Source: Streptomyces regalis
GTDB taxonomy: Bacteria; Actinomycetota; Actinomycetes; Streptomycetales; Streptomycetaceae
Direction of reading: 5' to 3'
Length of the DNA stretch: 64,000 nucleotides
NCBI RefSeq assembly: GCF_001509475.1
Contig: NZ_LLZG01000243.1
Location: forward strand, 1-64,000
In this document: positions 25,055 to 34,028 of the stretch, piece by piece
Layout: each line of letters starts with the position of its first letter
How positions within the stretch are numbered: the stretch's first letter is position 1
Translations under genes and position numbers: made by a program
Notes under the pieces: generated by a model
Told to the model about the DNA's origin: nothing
The model's input: only the letters and a program-made list of their open reading frames with translations
Database searches by the model: none

Positions 25055-26113
25055 GTGGGCGCAGTCGGTTCGAAGACCGTGTTGGTCACCGGTGGCAGCG
25101 GGTTCGTCGGCAGCCATCTGGTCAAGCGGCTTCTGGAGCGGGGGTACGAGGTCCACAGCACCGTGCGGAGCATCGCCGACCCGGCGAAGGTGCGCCCGCT
25201 GCGGGAGATGCAGGAGGCGCATCCCGGCCGACTGTCCCTGTTCGAGGCGGACTTGCTCACGGAGGGCTCCTTCGACGAGGCGATGAGCGGCTGCCGGGTC
25301 GTGTTCCATGTGGCCTCGCCGTTCCGTATGCCGGAGAAGATCAAGGACGGCCGCCGGGACATGGTCGACCCGGCCCTGCTCGGCACGCGCAACGTGCTGG
25401 CGGCCGTCGAGCGGACGCCCACGGTCGACAGGCTCGTCCTCACCTCCACCGTGGGCGCGATCTTCGGCGACTACGCGGACGTCCTGGCCATGGACGACGC
25501 CGTGCTGTCGGAGCGGTACTTCAACACCACCAGCACCGTGGCGAACAACCCCTACCACTACGCCAAGACGGTCGCGGAGCGCGCGGCCTGGGACGCCGAG
25601 GCCGCCCAGGGGCGCTGGCGGCTGGTGACGGTCAACCCCGGCCTGATCCTCGGCCCTTCCCTCACCCCCGCCTCTGAGTCCGGCAGTCTGTTCCTGCTGG
25701 AGGAGCTGTTCAAGGGCTACTTCTTCTACGGCGCCCCGGACTTCAGCTTCACCACGGTGGACGTCCGCGAGGTGGCCGACGCGCACATCGCCGCCGCGGA
25801 GAACCCGGACGCGCAGGGCCGTTACATCCTCGCCGCCCCGACCATGACGTCCTTCCACGAGATGGCCCGCATCCTCCGGACCCGCCACCCCCGCGACCTC
25901 CGCCTCCCGCGCACCGCGCTCCCGCACTGGCCGGTACGCATCCTCGGGCCGGCCTTCGGGCTGACCCAGGACTACATCCGGGGGCACCTCGGCATCCGCT
26001 TCCGGGTGGACAACAGCCGGAGCGTGAGCGAACTCGGCATCAGCTACCGCCCGATCGAGCAGACGGTCCTCGATCACTACGCGGCGTGGCGGAGCCAACG
26101 CGCCGCGAAGTGA
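25055..26113 (+). CDS. NAD(P)-dependent epimerase/dehydratase-type (extended SDR) reductase
   Basis: The 352-residue protein opens with the nucleotide-binding GGSGFVGSHLV motif. It has the YxxxK pair in NPYHYAKTVAE and a Ser/Thr of the triad in TSTVGAIFG. The pattern (VNPGLILGPSL, then TTVDVREVADAHIAA) is that of dihydroflavonol-reductase-like or cinnamoyl-CoA-reductase-like extended SDRs. Start codon choice: GTG at 25055 is five bases after AAGGAG; GTG at 25037 and 25049 are possible but poorly spaced. It is about 100 bases after the amidohydrolase gene and may be independently transcribed. Substrate unknown. Confidence 0.85.
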   Translation: MGAVGSKTVLVTGGSGFVGSHLVKRLLERGYEVHSTVRSIADPAKVRPLREMQEAHPGRLSLFEADLLTEGSFDEAMSGCRVVFHVASPFRMPEKIKDGRRDMVDPALLGTRNVLAAVERTPTVDRLVLTSTVGAIFGDYADVLAMDDAVLSERYFNTTSTVANNPYHYAKTVAERAAWDAEAAQGRWRLVTVNPGLILGPSLTPASESGSLFLLEELFKGYFFYGAPDFSFTTVDVREVADAHIAAAENPDAQGRYILAAPTMTSFHEMARILRTRHPRDLRLPRTALPHWPVRILGPAFGLTQDYIRGHLGIRFRVDNSRSVSELGISYRPIEQTVLDHYAAWRSQRAAK

Positions 26114-26259
26114 ATCCGGCCACCGGTCCGCTCCGAGCGTCGAAGGTCACAAAAACGTATCGGACATTTCACACGTCAACCTTCACGCGAGTCACACAAG
26201 TTGGCTAGGTTACGCCTAGGCCGCACGACGACCTCCGGCGAACCCCGTCGGGACGTGCG

Positions 26260-26461
26260 GCCTCCGCCGAGTCCGGTGGACCCCCAGGGGCCGCTGGAGC
26301 CGGGGACCCAACCGAAACTTGGGGTGAATCGGCCCAACCTCCCTTCGGGGCAAGGGCCGTAGGGCACACCTTCCGGAACCGACCGCCCGAACCCTCCCCC
26401 AGTGCCTGAACGGCCTGGGGGGACCCCCACCGCTAACTCGGTAGGCGGATTACGGAAGGAG
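26260..26461 (+). promoter_or_regulatory. ydaO/yuaA-type c-di-AMP riboswitch
   Basis: The conserved pieces occur in order: CCGCCGAGTCCG, GGAGCCGGGGACCCA, GGGGTGAATCGG, AGGGCACACCTTCCGGAACC, then GCTAACTCGGTAGGCGG and GGAAGGAG. This is the c-di-AMP-sensing ydaO architecture that precedes cell-wall hydrolase genes in Streptomyces; high c-di-AMP normally turns expression off. It is preceded by a CCGCACG/CGTGCGG hairpin at 26221-26260. The variable region at 26394-26429 contains an extra palindromic insert also found at 17124. Its 3' end includes the ribosome site of the NlpC/P60 gene. Confidence 0.9.
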
Positions 26462-26471
26462 TACGTCGCCC

Positions 26472-27935
26472 ATGGCGCCGGAACGCACCGCGCGTCCGGG
26501 AGCTTTGAGCCTCCCCGGTATGCGCAATTCCGCACTCGCGTCGGCGGCCCTCACCTCTGTGGCCCTGCTCGCCCAGACGGCCAACGCCACCCCCTCCGCA
26601 GGGGACGAGGCCCCGAGCCGCGAGGAAGTCAGCCGACGGGTCAGCTCCCTGTACGACCAGGCCGAGTCCGACACCGGCACCTTCAACGCCACCCGCGCGG
26701 CGACGACAGGACCGCGCAAGCGCGCCGGCGGGCCTACGGACCCCGGACGCAGGCCCGCCGGCGAGGCCGCCAGTGCACGGAGCGAGGAGAGCAGGCGGAG
26801 CGACCCCGCACTCGACCATGTCGCCCGGCAGTGGTTCGACGACGCCCGCTCGAAGCTGGGCCCGACCGTCCCGGCCACGCTGCCGAGGGACAGAGTGCCG
26901 GACCGTCCCACCGTGGCACGGCCCGCCCGGTCGGCGGAGCGCACGCTGGAGGGCCTCACCGACGGGGGACGGGAGCCGTCCGGCCGCGCCGCCCTGGAGC
27001 TGCCCGCTGGAGCCGTCGCCGCGCTACCGGCCGCACCCGTCGCCAAGCTCCCGGCAGCCGGGGCCGGAACGGCACCCATGGCGGAGCTGGCCGCCGGCCC
27101 GATCGCCGCCCTGCCTCCCGCCCCCGAAGCACTGCCTGCCCCGCCCGCCCCGACGGCCGACCCTCAGCGGTCCCCCCTCCGGACGACCAAGGAGCAGAAC
27201 CAGCGCAAGCTCGACCGCGCCCGCGAGCTGCTGTCCGCGTACACCGTGCGGCAGAACACGGAACTCACGCCCCTCGAGACCCCGTTGGGCCAGGCCCCGG
27301 CCGCCGACACCTGGAGCGCCACACCGGCCCCGGTCCAGCCCTCGGCCGAGACACAGTGGCAGGCACTGCAGGACCTCGGCGCGTCCGACCTGACCCCGGT
27401 CCCGGCGGGCACAACAGCCTGGTCCGGCACGGCAGTTCAGCCCGCCTACACCCCTTCCGCCACCGCCGACCAGACCGCCGCCGCGAGTCAGGTCCTGGAC
27501 ACCGGCCAGACCTACACCACCGGTCAGTCCTTCGACACGAGCACCGCCCTCACCACCGTCACCGCCACCACCGCCCCTCAGGACACCCGAGCCACGCGGG
27601 CACTGGACTTCGCCCGCGCCCAGATCGGCAAGCCCTGCGTGTGGGGGACGACAGGCCCGGACGCGTACGACGGCGGGGGCCTCGCCCAGGCCGCCTGGAG
27701 GGCCGCCGGCATCACGCTCCCCCGCACCCCGCAGGAGCAGGCGACCGCAGGCCGGGGCATCGCCCTCACCTATGCCGAGCCCGGCGACCTGGTCCTCTTC
27801 CACATCGGCCACGTCGGCATCTACTCCGGAAACGGCATGATGATCCACGCCCCCGGTCCGGGACGGGTCATACGCGAGGAGCCGATCGACTACGCCGGTG
27901 AGTCGGCGATCCACAGCGTGATACGCCCGGCCTGA
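26472..27935 (+). CDS. secreted NlpC/P60-family protein lacking the catalytic cysteine
   Basis: The 487-residue protein has a signal peptide (ALASAALTSVALLAQTANAT), a region of about 310 residues rich in Pro, Ala and Thr with a short coiled-coil-like segment (REEVSRRVSSLYDQAESD), and a C-terminal NlpC/P60 domain (about 375-487). Active members have D-C-S-G at the nucleophile; here residues 400-403 are D-G-G-G (codons GAC GGC GGG GGC). The histidine region HIGHVGIYSGNGMMIHAPGPG is intact. A cysteine appears instead at residue 389 in KPCVWG, where tyrosine is usual. So peptidoglycan hydrolysis by the normal mechanism is unlikely; a binding or regulatory role is possible. Expression is under the c-di-AMP riboswitch. 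Confidence 0.9.
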   Translation: MAPERTARPGALSLPGMRNSALASAALTSVALLAQTANATPSAGDEAPSREEVSRRVSSLYDQAESDTGTFNATRAATTGPRKRAGGPTDPGRRPAGEAASARSEESRRSDPALDHVARQWFDDARSKLGPTVPATLPRDRVPDRPTVARPARSAERTLEGLTDGGREPSGRAALELPAGAVAALPAAPVAKLPAAGAGTAPMAELAAGPIAALPPAPEALPAPPAPTADPQRSPLRTTKEQNQRKLDRARELLSAYTVRQNTELTPLETPLGQAPAADTWSATPAPVQPSAETQWQALQDLGASDLTPVPAGTTAWSGTAVQPAYTPSATADQTAAASQVLDTGQTYTTGQSFDTSTALTTVTATTAPQDTRATRALDFARAQIGKPCVWGTTGPDAYDGGGLAQAAWRAAGITLPRTPQEQATAGRGIALTYAEPGDLVLFHIGHVGIYSGNGMMIHAPGPGRVIREEPIDYAGESAIHSVIRPA

Positions 27936-27974
27936 CCGCTCGGAACGCATCCTGACCGAAGCGTCGGTCGTCCG

Positions 27975-28001
27975 CCGCCCCGCCTCCGAGAGGCGGGGCG
28001 G
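27975..28001. terminator. strong hairpin terminator after the NlpC/P60 gene
   Basis: A perfect 12-bp stem (CCGCCCCGCCTC / GAGGCGGGGCGG) with a CGA loop lies 40 bases after the stop. There is no U-tract, as usual in Streptomyces. Downstream, 28027-28075 has 12-base direct repeats of the type GCGACGCCCACC. Confidence 0.8.
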
Positions 28002-28115
28002 CTTCGCGTTTCCCCGACGGTGAAGCCGATCGCGACGCCGTTGGCGACGCCCACCGCGACGCCCACCGCGACGCCCCTTCCACCTCGGCTTTGTCGATAC
28101 GTCCTGACAAGCCCA

Positions 28116-28169
28116 TTGACACCCACCTCCGGGCGACCGCATAGTACGTGCCACTAGAGCGCGCTAGTA
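28116..28169 (+). promoter_or_regulatory. promoter and LacI-type operator of the binding-protein gene
   Basis: TTGACA (28116-28121), 18 bases, then CATAGT (28140-28145) forms a promoter. Operator CACTAGAGCGCGCTAGTA at 28152-28169 is a near-palindrome (ACTAG...CTAGT). The same 18 bases occur at 30497-30514 with the same geometry relative to another TTGACA. This matches LacI-family operators with a central CG, and the LacI gene at 29365 lies between the two copies. Confidence 0.75.
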
Positions 28170-28260
28170 ACGCGCTCCAGCCGTATCCGACGGGCGGTGA
28201 CCCGTGACCCTCCCCCCACCTGAAAACCCGCCCTGATCAGCACAGCGAGGTGCATGGGAC

Positions 28261-29265
28261 ATGCGCAGACACCACCGAGCCGCCGCTCTGACCGCCACCG
28301 CCGTGGCCGGCGTCCTGTTCGCCGCGGGCTGCTCCAGCAGCTCCGGCGGTAAGGACTCCGAGGAAGGCGCCGCGGACGCCTCGGCGGGCAAGGCCACCAC
28401 ACCCCGGATGACCGTGGCCATGATCACCCACGCGGCCCCCGGCGACACCTTCTGGGACCTGATCCGCAAGGGAGCCGAGGCCGCCGCCGCCAAGGACAAC
28501 ATCAAGCTCGTCTACTCCAACGACCCCAGCGCGGGCAACCAGGCCAACCTGGTGCAGAACGCCATCGACCAGAAGGTCGACGGCATCGCCCTCACCGCAG
28601 CCAAGCCGAGCGCCATGAAGGCCGTCGTCGCCAAGGCCACCGCCGCCGGCATCCCCGTCGTCGGCTTCAACTCGGGCCTGGACAACTGGAAGGACCTCGG
28701 CATGCTCGAGTACTTCGGGCAGGACGAGAACATCGCCGGCGAGGCCTTCGGTGAGCGGCTCAACGAAACCGGCGCCGAGCACGCCCTCTGCGTCATCCAG
28801 GAGCAGGGCCATGTCGCGCTGGAGGCCCGCTGCGCCGGTCTGAAGAAGGGGTTCAAGGGCAAGACGGACATCCTCTACGTCAACGGCACCGACATGCCGT
28901 CCGTGAAGTCGACGATCACCGCCAAGCTGCAGCAGGACTCCTCCATCGACCAGGTGGTCACCCTCGGCGCCCCCTTCGCACTGACCGCCGTGCAGTCGGT
29001 GTCCGACACGGGCGCCAAGGCCAAGGTCGCGACCTTCGACCTCAACAAGGCGCTGGTCTCAGCCGTCCAGGACGGCAAGGTCGAGTTCGCCGTGGACCAG
29101 CAGCCGTATCTGCAGGGCTACTTGGCGGTCGACTCGCTGTGGCTGTACAAGACCAACGGCAACTTCAGCGGAGGCGGCACCGCTCCGGTGCTGACCGGGC
29201 CCGCGTTCATCACCAAGGACAACGTCGACGCGGTCGCGGAGTTCGCGGCCAAGGGCACGCGCTAG
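28261..29265 (+). CDS. sugar/cyclitol ABC importer binding lipoprotein (orphan)
   Basis: A 334-residue periplasmic binding protein type 1 with lipobox LFAAGC. The mature sequence shows VAMITHAAPGDTFWDLI, GNQANLVQNAIDQKVDG, PVVGFNSGLD and KVATFDLN, as in ribose or inositol binders. It carries the same operator as the myo-inositol-type operon, which suggests a cyclitol ligand. Normally an ATPase and permease gene follow; here the next gene is the convergent LacI regulator. The partner must be encoded elsewhere, or the importer has been lost. The RbsA/RbsC pair at 20468-23217 is in a different operon. Confidence 0.87.
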   Translation: MRRHHRAAALTATAVAGVLFAAGCSSSSGGKDSEEGAADASAGKATTPRMTVAMITHAAPGDTFWDLIRKGAEAAAAKDNIKLVYSNDPSAGNQANLVQNAIDQKVDGIALTAAKPSAMKAVVAKATAAGIPVVGFNSGLDNWKDLGMLEYFGQDENIAGEAFGERLNETGAEHALCVIQEQGHVALEARCAGLKKGFKGKTDILYVNGTDMPSVKSTITAKLQQDSSIDQVVTLGAPFALTAVQSVSDTGAKAKVATFDLNKALVSAVQDGKVEFAVDQQPYLQGYLAVDSLWLYKTNGNFSGGGTAPVLTGPAFITKDNVDAVAEFAAKGTR

Positions 29266-29285
29266 GCGCATCCATGGACAGGCGG

Positions 29286-29319
29286 GGTCGGCCGTGGCCG
29301 CGACGGGGCGCGGCCGACC
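29286..29319. terminator. bidirectional hairpin between convergent genes
   Basis: GGTCGGCCG (29286-29294) pairs with CGGCCGACC (29311-29319) around a GC-rich loop. It lies between the stops of the binding-protein gene and the LacI gene and can serve both strands. Confidence 0.6.
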
Positions 29320-29364
29320 TCGCCGCTGTTCGCTGCCAGGCCGGTTCCTCGCCGCTGTCCATTC

Positions 29365-30408
29365 TCACGCCGGCTCCTGCGGGGCCGGCCCGCTGCTGCC
29401 CCGGACGACGAGCTTGGGGTCCAGTACGGCCTCGCGGGGCTCCAGTTCCGGGTTCTGAAGCCGGTCCACGGCGAAGCGGACCGCGTTCTCGGCCATGAGG
29501 ACCGCGTCCTGGCGGACGGTGGTCAGGCCGATCGGCATCAGGTGAGAGAGATGACTGTCGTCGTAGCCGACCACGGACAGGTCGCGCGGGACGTCGACGC
29601 CCGCCCGCGTCAGGGTCATCAACAGGCCCATCGCACAACGGTCGTTGCCCGCGAGGACCGCCGTGGGCAGGGGCAGCCCCTGGTCGCGCTCGGCCAGCAG
29701 CAGCCGGCCTGTCTCGATGCCCGAGTCCTCGGTGTGCGCGCCGGGGATCACCCGCTGCTCGGCCTCCAGCCCGTGCCGGCGCATCGCGGCCCGGTACGCG
29801 CGCCGCCGCTCGGCCGAGCCGGGGCCGCGCCCGCCGTCGATGTGCACGATCCGGCGGTGGCCCAGTTCCACGAGGTGGTCCATGGCCTGCCGTGCGCCCT
29901 TGCCCTCGGCGCTGTGCACGAAGTCCACGCGCGCCTGGGGCACCCGGCGGCTGACCGAGACGGTGACGGTACGGCGTCCGAGTTCGTCGAGGTAGGCGGG
30001 ATCCGCGTCGGGGCCGAGCAGGATCACCGCCTCGCAGCGGTGGCCGAGCAGTGCCTCGACCGCCTTTTCCTCGCTGCGGCCCTGGGCGGCGGCGGAGAGC
30101 AGGACGTCGTAGCCGAGCCGCTCGGCCTCGGGGTAGATGCCGGCGATGAGGTCCATGTGGAAGGACTGGTGGACGGTGAACATCACGCCGAGGGTGCGGC
30201 TGCGGCCGCGGGCGAGCAGCCGGGCCGCGTTGTCGGGGCGGTAGCCGATCTCGTCGGCGACGCGCAGAACCCGCTCGCGGGTCTCGCGGCCAGCACCCGG
30301 CAGGTCGCGGAAGATGATCGAGACGAGCGCTCGGGACACGCCCGCCTTCTCGGCGACGTCCGCCATCGTGGGCCGCTGCCTGCCCGAAGCATCCACCTGT
30401 GAACCCAC
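29365..30408 (-). CDS. LacI-family repressor of the cyclitol locus
   Basis: A 347-residue regulator. The DNA-binding domain at about 15-65 reads PTMADVAEKAGVSRALVSII and continues GYRPDNAARLLARGRSRTLG, including the hinge helix. The effector domain is of the periplasmic-binding type (SVVGYDDSHLSHLMPIGLTT). It is divergent from the isomerase operon starting at 30578 and convergent with the binding-protein gene. Identical operators in front of both units make it the likely repressor of both, relieved by inositol or a derivative. Start: ATG at 30408, with a second ATG at residue 15 that would leave the helix-turn-helix intact. Confidence 0.92.
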   Translation of the reverse strand: MGSQVDASGRQRPTMADVAEKAGVSRALVSIIFRDLPGAGRETRERVLRVADEIGYRPDNAARLLARGRSRTLGVMFTVHQSFHMDLIAGIYPEAERLGYDVLLSAAAQGRSEEKAVEALLGHRCEAVILLGPDADPAYLDELGRRTVTVSVSRRVPQARVDFVHSAEGKGARQAMDHLVELGHRRIVHIDGGRGPGSAERRRAYRAAMRRHGLEAEQRVIPGAHTEDSGIETGRLLLAERDQGLPLPTAVLAGNDRCAMGLLMTLTRAGVDVPRDLSVVGYDDSHLSHLMPIGLTTVRQDAVLMAENAVRFAVDRLQNPELEPREAVLDPKLVVRGSSGPAPQEPA

Positions 30409-30461
30409 CCTTCGACGCGGATCACCTTAGCCCGGTCTCGAAATCTCCCGGCAACAAGCTA

Positions 30462-30514
30462 TTGACATGACATTTGGATCAGGGTCATCGTACTCGCACT
30501 AGAGCGCGCTAGTA
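30462..30514 (+). promoter_or_regulatory. promoter and LacI-type operator of the cyclitol operon
   Basis: TTGACA (30462-30467), 18 bases, CATCGT (30486-30491), then operator CACTAGAGCGCGCTAGTA at 30497-30514. The operator lies just downstream of the -10 element, where bound repressor would block initiation. It is an exact copy of the one at 28152. Confidence 0.75.
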
Positions 30515-30577
30515 GAGCGCGACAGACGATGTGTGGATACGTCCACTGACTTCCGTCCCCATCCCGAAGGACACGTC

Positions 30578-31537
30578 ATGGCAACGGTGCCAACCTCGCT
30601 CCGCACCACCGCGGGCAACCTGTGCCTGGGCTCGGCCCCCGACTCCTGGGGCGTCTGGTTCCCCGAGGACGAGCAGCAGGTCCCGTACACCCGCTTCCTC
30701 GACGAGCTGGCCCGGGCGGGTTACCGGTGGCTGGAGCTCGGGCCGTACGGCTACCTCCCCACCGACCCGCAGCAGCTCAAGGGGGAACTGGAGGCCCGCG
30801 GCCTCCAGGTCTCCGGTGGCACCGCCTTCGGCGCCCTGCACCGGCCCGAGGCGTGGGACGGGATGCTCGCCCATGTCCGCCAGGTCGCGGAGCTGACCGC
30901 CGCCGCGGGCGCCCATCACCTGGTCCTCATCCCGCCCATGTACCGGGACGAGAAGACCGGCGCGTTCACCGAGCCGCCGGAGCTGACCGCCGAGCAGTGG
31001 GCGGGCTTCGGCAAGTCCGCCGACCGGCTCGGCAGGCTGCTCCTCGACGAGTACGACGTACGCCTCGTCATCCACCCACACGCCGACAGCCACCTCCAGA
31101 CCCAGCCGGAGATCGAGCGGCTGCTCAACGAGTCCGACTCCCGCTACACCAACCTGTGCCTGGACACCGGGCACGTCGCCTACGGCGGCGGCGACAACCT
31201 CGATCTGATCCGGCGCTTCGGCGAGCGCGTCGGGTACGTGCACATCAAGCAGATGGACCCGGAGATCCTCGCCCAGGTCGCCGCGGAGGGCCTGTCGTTC
31301 GGCGAGGCCGTCAAGCGCGGCGTGTGCGTCTCGCCCCCGGCCGGTGTGCCGAAGCCCGCCGATGTGGTGGCCGAACTCGCCCAGCTGGACGCCGAGTTGT
31401 TCGTGATCGTCGAGCAGGACCTGTACCCGTGCGCGCCCGACACGCCGCTCCCCATCGCCGTGAGCACGCGTGAGCACCTGGCGGGCTGCGGCCTTACGGG
31501 GACCCGGCGCCCCACGCTCACGACGCGCGACCAGTGA
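30578..31537 (+). CDS. sugar phosphate isomerase/epimerase-type TIM barrel (IolE-like)
   Basis: The 319-residue xylose-isomerase-like barrel starts MATVPTSLRTTAGNLCLGSA and contains APDSWGVWFPEDE, HPHADSHLQT, NLCLDTGHVAYGGGD and VHIKQMDP, with histidine, aspartate and glutamate ligands of the usual metal site. The W-G-V-W and D-T-G-H patterns resemble IolE (2-keto-myo-inositol dehydratase). The start chosen has AAGGA seven bases upstream. First gene of the operon. The reaction (2-keto-inositol dehydratase or an epimerase) is inferred from family and the downstream dehydrogenase. Confidence 0.83.
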   Translation: MATVPTSLRTTAGNLCLGSAPDSWGVWFPEDEQQVPYTRFLDELARAGYRWLELGPYGYLPTDPQQLKGELEARGLQVSGGTAFGALHRPEAWDGMLAHVRQVAELTAAAGAHHLVLIPPMYRDEKTGAFTEPPELTAEQWAGFGKSADRLGRLLLDEYDVRLVIHPHADSHLQTQPEIERLLNESDSRYTNLCLDTGHVAYGGGDNLDLIRRFGERVGYVHIKQMDPEILAQVAAEGLSFGEAVKRGVCVSPPAGVPKPADVVAELAQLDAELFVIVEQDLYPCAPDTPLPIAVSTREHLAGCGLTGTRRPTLTTRDQ

Positions 31538-31548
31538 GGAGACGGCCC

Positions 31549-32973
31549 ATGGACGTCAAGGACGACGCGACACAGACCCCCTCCCCCGTCACGGACGACG
31601 CCCCGCCGGCTGTCTCCCGCAGGCTGCGGCTCATCACCGTCATCGCCACCTTCGGCGGACTGCTCTTCGGCTACGACACCGGCGTCATCAACGGCGCCCT
31701 GCCGTACATGACCGACGACCTGGGCCTGACCCCGGTCACCGAGGGCATGGTCACCAGCTCGCTCCTCCTCGGTGCCGCGCTCGGCGCGGTGACCGGCGGG
31801 CGGCTGTCGGACGCGCGCGGACGGCGCCGTACGATCCTCACGCTCGCGGTGCTGTTCTTCATCGGCGCGCTCGGCTGCACGCTGGCACCCACGACCGCGG
31901 TCATGGTCGTCGCCCGGTTCGTGCTCGGCCTCGCGGTCGGCGGCGCCTCGGTGACCGTGCCGGTCTACCTCGCCGAGGTCTCGCCCGCCGAGCGGCGCGG
32001 CGCACTGGTCACCCGTAACGAACTGATGATCGTCAGCGGTCAGTTGCTGGCGTTCACCTCCAACGCGATCATCGCCCAGGTGGGCGGCGAGTCCGGCGGG
32101 GTGTGGCGCTGGATGCTGGTGATCGCCACCGTCCCGGCCGTCGTGCTCTGGTTCGGCATGCTCATCATGCCGGAGAGCCCGCGCTGGCTCGCCTCCAAAA
32201 CCCGCTTCACCGAGGCCCTGGACGTGCTCAAGCAGGTCAGGTCGCAGCAGCGCGCCGAGGCCGAGCTCGCGGAGGTGTCCGCGCTCGCCGTGAAGGAGGA
32301 CCAGGAGAAGCTCGGCGGCTGGCAGGACATGAAGGCCACGCCCTGGGTGCGCAAGCTGATGTTCATCGGCTTCGGCATCGCCATCGTGCAGCAGATCACC
32401 GGCGTCAACACGATCATGTACTACGGCACCCAGATCCTCACCGACGCCGGCTTCGCCGCGGACAGCGCGCTCACCGCGAACATCGCCAACGGGGTGATCT
32501 CGGTGCTGGCCACCTTCGTGGGTATCTGGCTGCTCGGCCGTGTCGCCCGCCGCCCCATGCTGATGACCGGTCAGATCGGCACCACGGCAGCCCTGTTGCT
32601 GATCGGGATCTTCTCGCTGGTGCTGCCGTCCGGCGACGGCCGGGCCTACGCCGTGCTCGCCATGACCGTCACCTTCCTCGCCTTCCAGCAGGGCGCGATC
32701 TCGCCGGTGACGTGGCTGATGCTGTCGGAGATCTTCCCGATGCGGATGCGCGGCTTCGGGATGGGTGTGGCGGCCGTGGTGCTGTGGCTGACCAACTTCG
32801 TGATCGGACTGGTCTTCCCGTCGCTGGTCTCCGGTATCGGGATCTCCCACACCTTCTTCCTGTTCGTGGTGGCGGGTGTCTTCTCGCTCGCCTTCGTGAA
32901 GCGCTACGTCCCCGAGACGAAGGGCCGCTCGCTCGAAACCCTCGAGGCCGAACTCCGGGCGCGCTTCTCCTGA
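31549..32973 (+). CDS. MFS sugar-porter family transporter (inositol/sugar symporter-like)
   Basis: A 474-residue, 12-segment transporter. Sugar-porter signatures are present: [12 protein letters not shown] in segment 1, [11 protein letters not shown] in loop 2-3, [22 protein letters not shown] after segment 4, [10 protein letters not shown] after segment 6, [17 protein letters not shown] in segment 7, and [12 protein letters not shown] at the end. These match bacterial inositol transporters such as IolT as well as other sugar porters. GAGGAG lies upstream of the ATG at 31549, 12 bases after the preceding stop. It imports the substrate for the dehydrogenase and isomerases encoded next to it. 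Confidence 0.92.
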   Translation: MDVKDDATQTPSPVTDDAPPAVSRRLRLITVIATFGGLLFGYDTGVINGALPYMTDDLGLTPVTEGMVTSSLLLGAALGAVTGGRLSDARGRRRTILTLAVLFFIGALGCTLAPTTAVMVVARFVLGLAVGGASVTVPVYLAEVSPAERRGALVTRNELMIVSGQLLAFTSNAIIAQVGGESGGVWRWMLVIATVPAVVLWFGMLIMPESPRWLASKTRFTEALDVLKQVRSQQRAEAELAEVSALAVKEDQEKLGGWQDMKATPWVRKLMFIGFGIAIVQQITGVNTIMYYGTQILTDAGFAADSALTANIANGVISVLATFVGIWLLGRVARRPMLMTGQIGTTAALLLIGIFSLVLPSGDGRAYAVLAMTVTFLAFQQGAISPVTWLMLSEIFPMRMRGFGMGVAAVVLWLTNFVIGLVFPSLVSGIGISHTFFLFVVAGVFSLAFVKRYVPETKGRSLETLEAELRARFS

Positions 32974-33011
32974 CCCTCTGCTTCCACTCTCCCTGTTCTA
33001 AGGACTCCAAC

Positions 33012-34028
33012 ATGACCGTACGTGTAGGCGTCATCGGCGCCGGCTGGATCGGCAAGGAACACATCCGGCGCCTCACCGACACCGTCACAGGCGCCCGCGT
33101 CACCGCGGTCACCGACATCGACGCCGCCCGCGCCGCGGAGGCAGCGGCGCCGGTCGGTGCCCGGGTGCTGCCCGACGGCGCGGCCCTGATCGCGGCGGAC
33201 GACGTGGACGCCGTCCTCGTGACGTCCTGGGGCCCGACCCATGCCGAGCACGTACTGAACGCGACAGCCGCCGGCAAACCGGTGTTCTGCGAGAAGCCGC
33301 TCGCCACGACCGCCGAGGACTGCCTGAGGATCGTCGAGGCCGAGACGGCACTCGGTCGCCGCCTGGTCCAGGTCGGCTTCATGCGCCGCTACGACACCGG
33401 CTACCGGAAGATGAAGCAGGTCATCGACTCCGGTCGCATCGGTGAGCCGCTGATCGTGCACTGCGCCCACCGCAACCCGACCGTCCCCGAGTCGTACACC
33501 TCCTCCATGGCCGCCCTGGACACGGCGGTGCACGAGGTGGACGTGCTGCGCTGGCTGCTGGACGACGAGATCGTCTCCACCCAGGTGGTCACCCCGCGCG
33601 CCACGAGCAAGCGGTTCGCCCACCTCAAGGACCCGCAGATCATGCTCTTCGAGACCGCCAGGGGCGTCCGCATCGATCTGGAGGTCTTCGTCAACTGCCA
33701 GTACGGCTACGACATCCAGTGCGAGGCGGTCGGCGAGGAGGGGCTGGTCCGGCTGCCCGACCCGGCCTCGGTCGGCCTGCGCAGCGCGGGACAGCACAGC
33801 ACGGAGGTGCTCACGGACTGGGTGGCCCGTTTCGCGGACGCCTTCGACACCGAGTTCCGCGAGTGGATCGCGGGCGTCGCCGCCGGCAGCGAACCCACCG
33901 GACCCTCGGCGTGGGACGGCTATGCCGCCACCGTCATCACCAGCGCGACCGTCGAGGCCCTGGAGTCGGGCCGCGTAGTCGCCACCGACCTCAAGCCCCG
34001 CCCCGCACTCTACGGAGGTGCCGCGTGA
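33012..34028 (+). CDS. iolG: Gfo/Idh/MocA dehydrogenase, likely inositol 2-dehydrogenase
   Basis: A 338-residue NAD(P)-dependent oxidoreductase: nucleotide motif [12 protein letters not shown], the lysine in CEKPLATT, and the active-site Asp/His pair in [16 protein letters not shown]. The overall pattern ([30 protein letters not shown]) is that of inositol 2-dehydrogenases, oxidising myo-inositol to 2-keto-myo-inositol. Other cyclitol or sugar substrates cannot be excluded. It follows the MFS gene by 38 bases, and its stop overlaps the next GTG start. Confidence 0.87.
   Translation: MTVRVGVIGAGWIGKEHIRRLTDTVTGARVTAVTDIDAARAAEAAAPVGARVLPDGAALIAADDVDAVLVTSWGPTHAEHVLNATAAGKPVFCEKPLATTAEDCLRIVEAETALGRRLVQVGFMRRYDTGYRKMKQVIDSGRIGEPLIVHCAHRNPTVPESYTSSMAALDTAVHEVDVLRWLLDDEIVSTQVVTPRATSKRFAHLKDPQIMLFETARGVRIDLEVFVNCQYGYDIQCEAVGEEGLVRLPDPASVGLRSAGQHSTEVLTDWVARFADAFDTEFREWIAGVAAGSEPTGPSAWDGYAATVITSATVEALESGRVVATDLKPRPALYGGAA

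Noticed and set aside
28027..28075. 12-base direct repeats GCGACGCCCACC as a possible element
   Set aside because: Only about three imperfect copies; too short to call more than local slippage.
31180..32850. Minus-strand open frame of 556 codons
   Set aside because: Antisense of the isomerase and MFS transporter genes; His/Asp/Gln-rich artefact.
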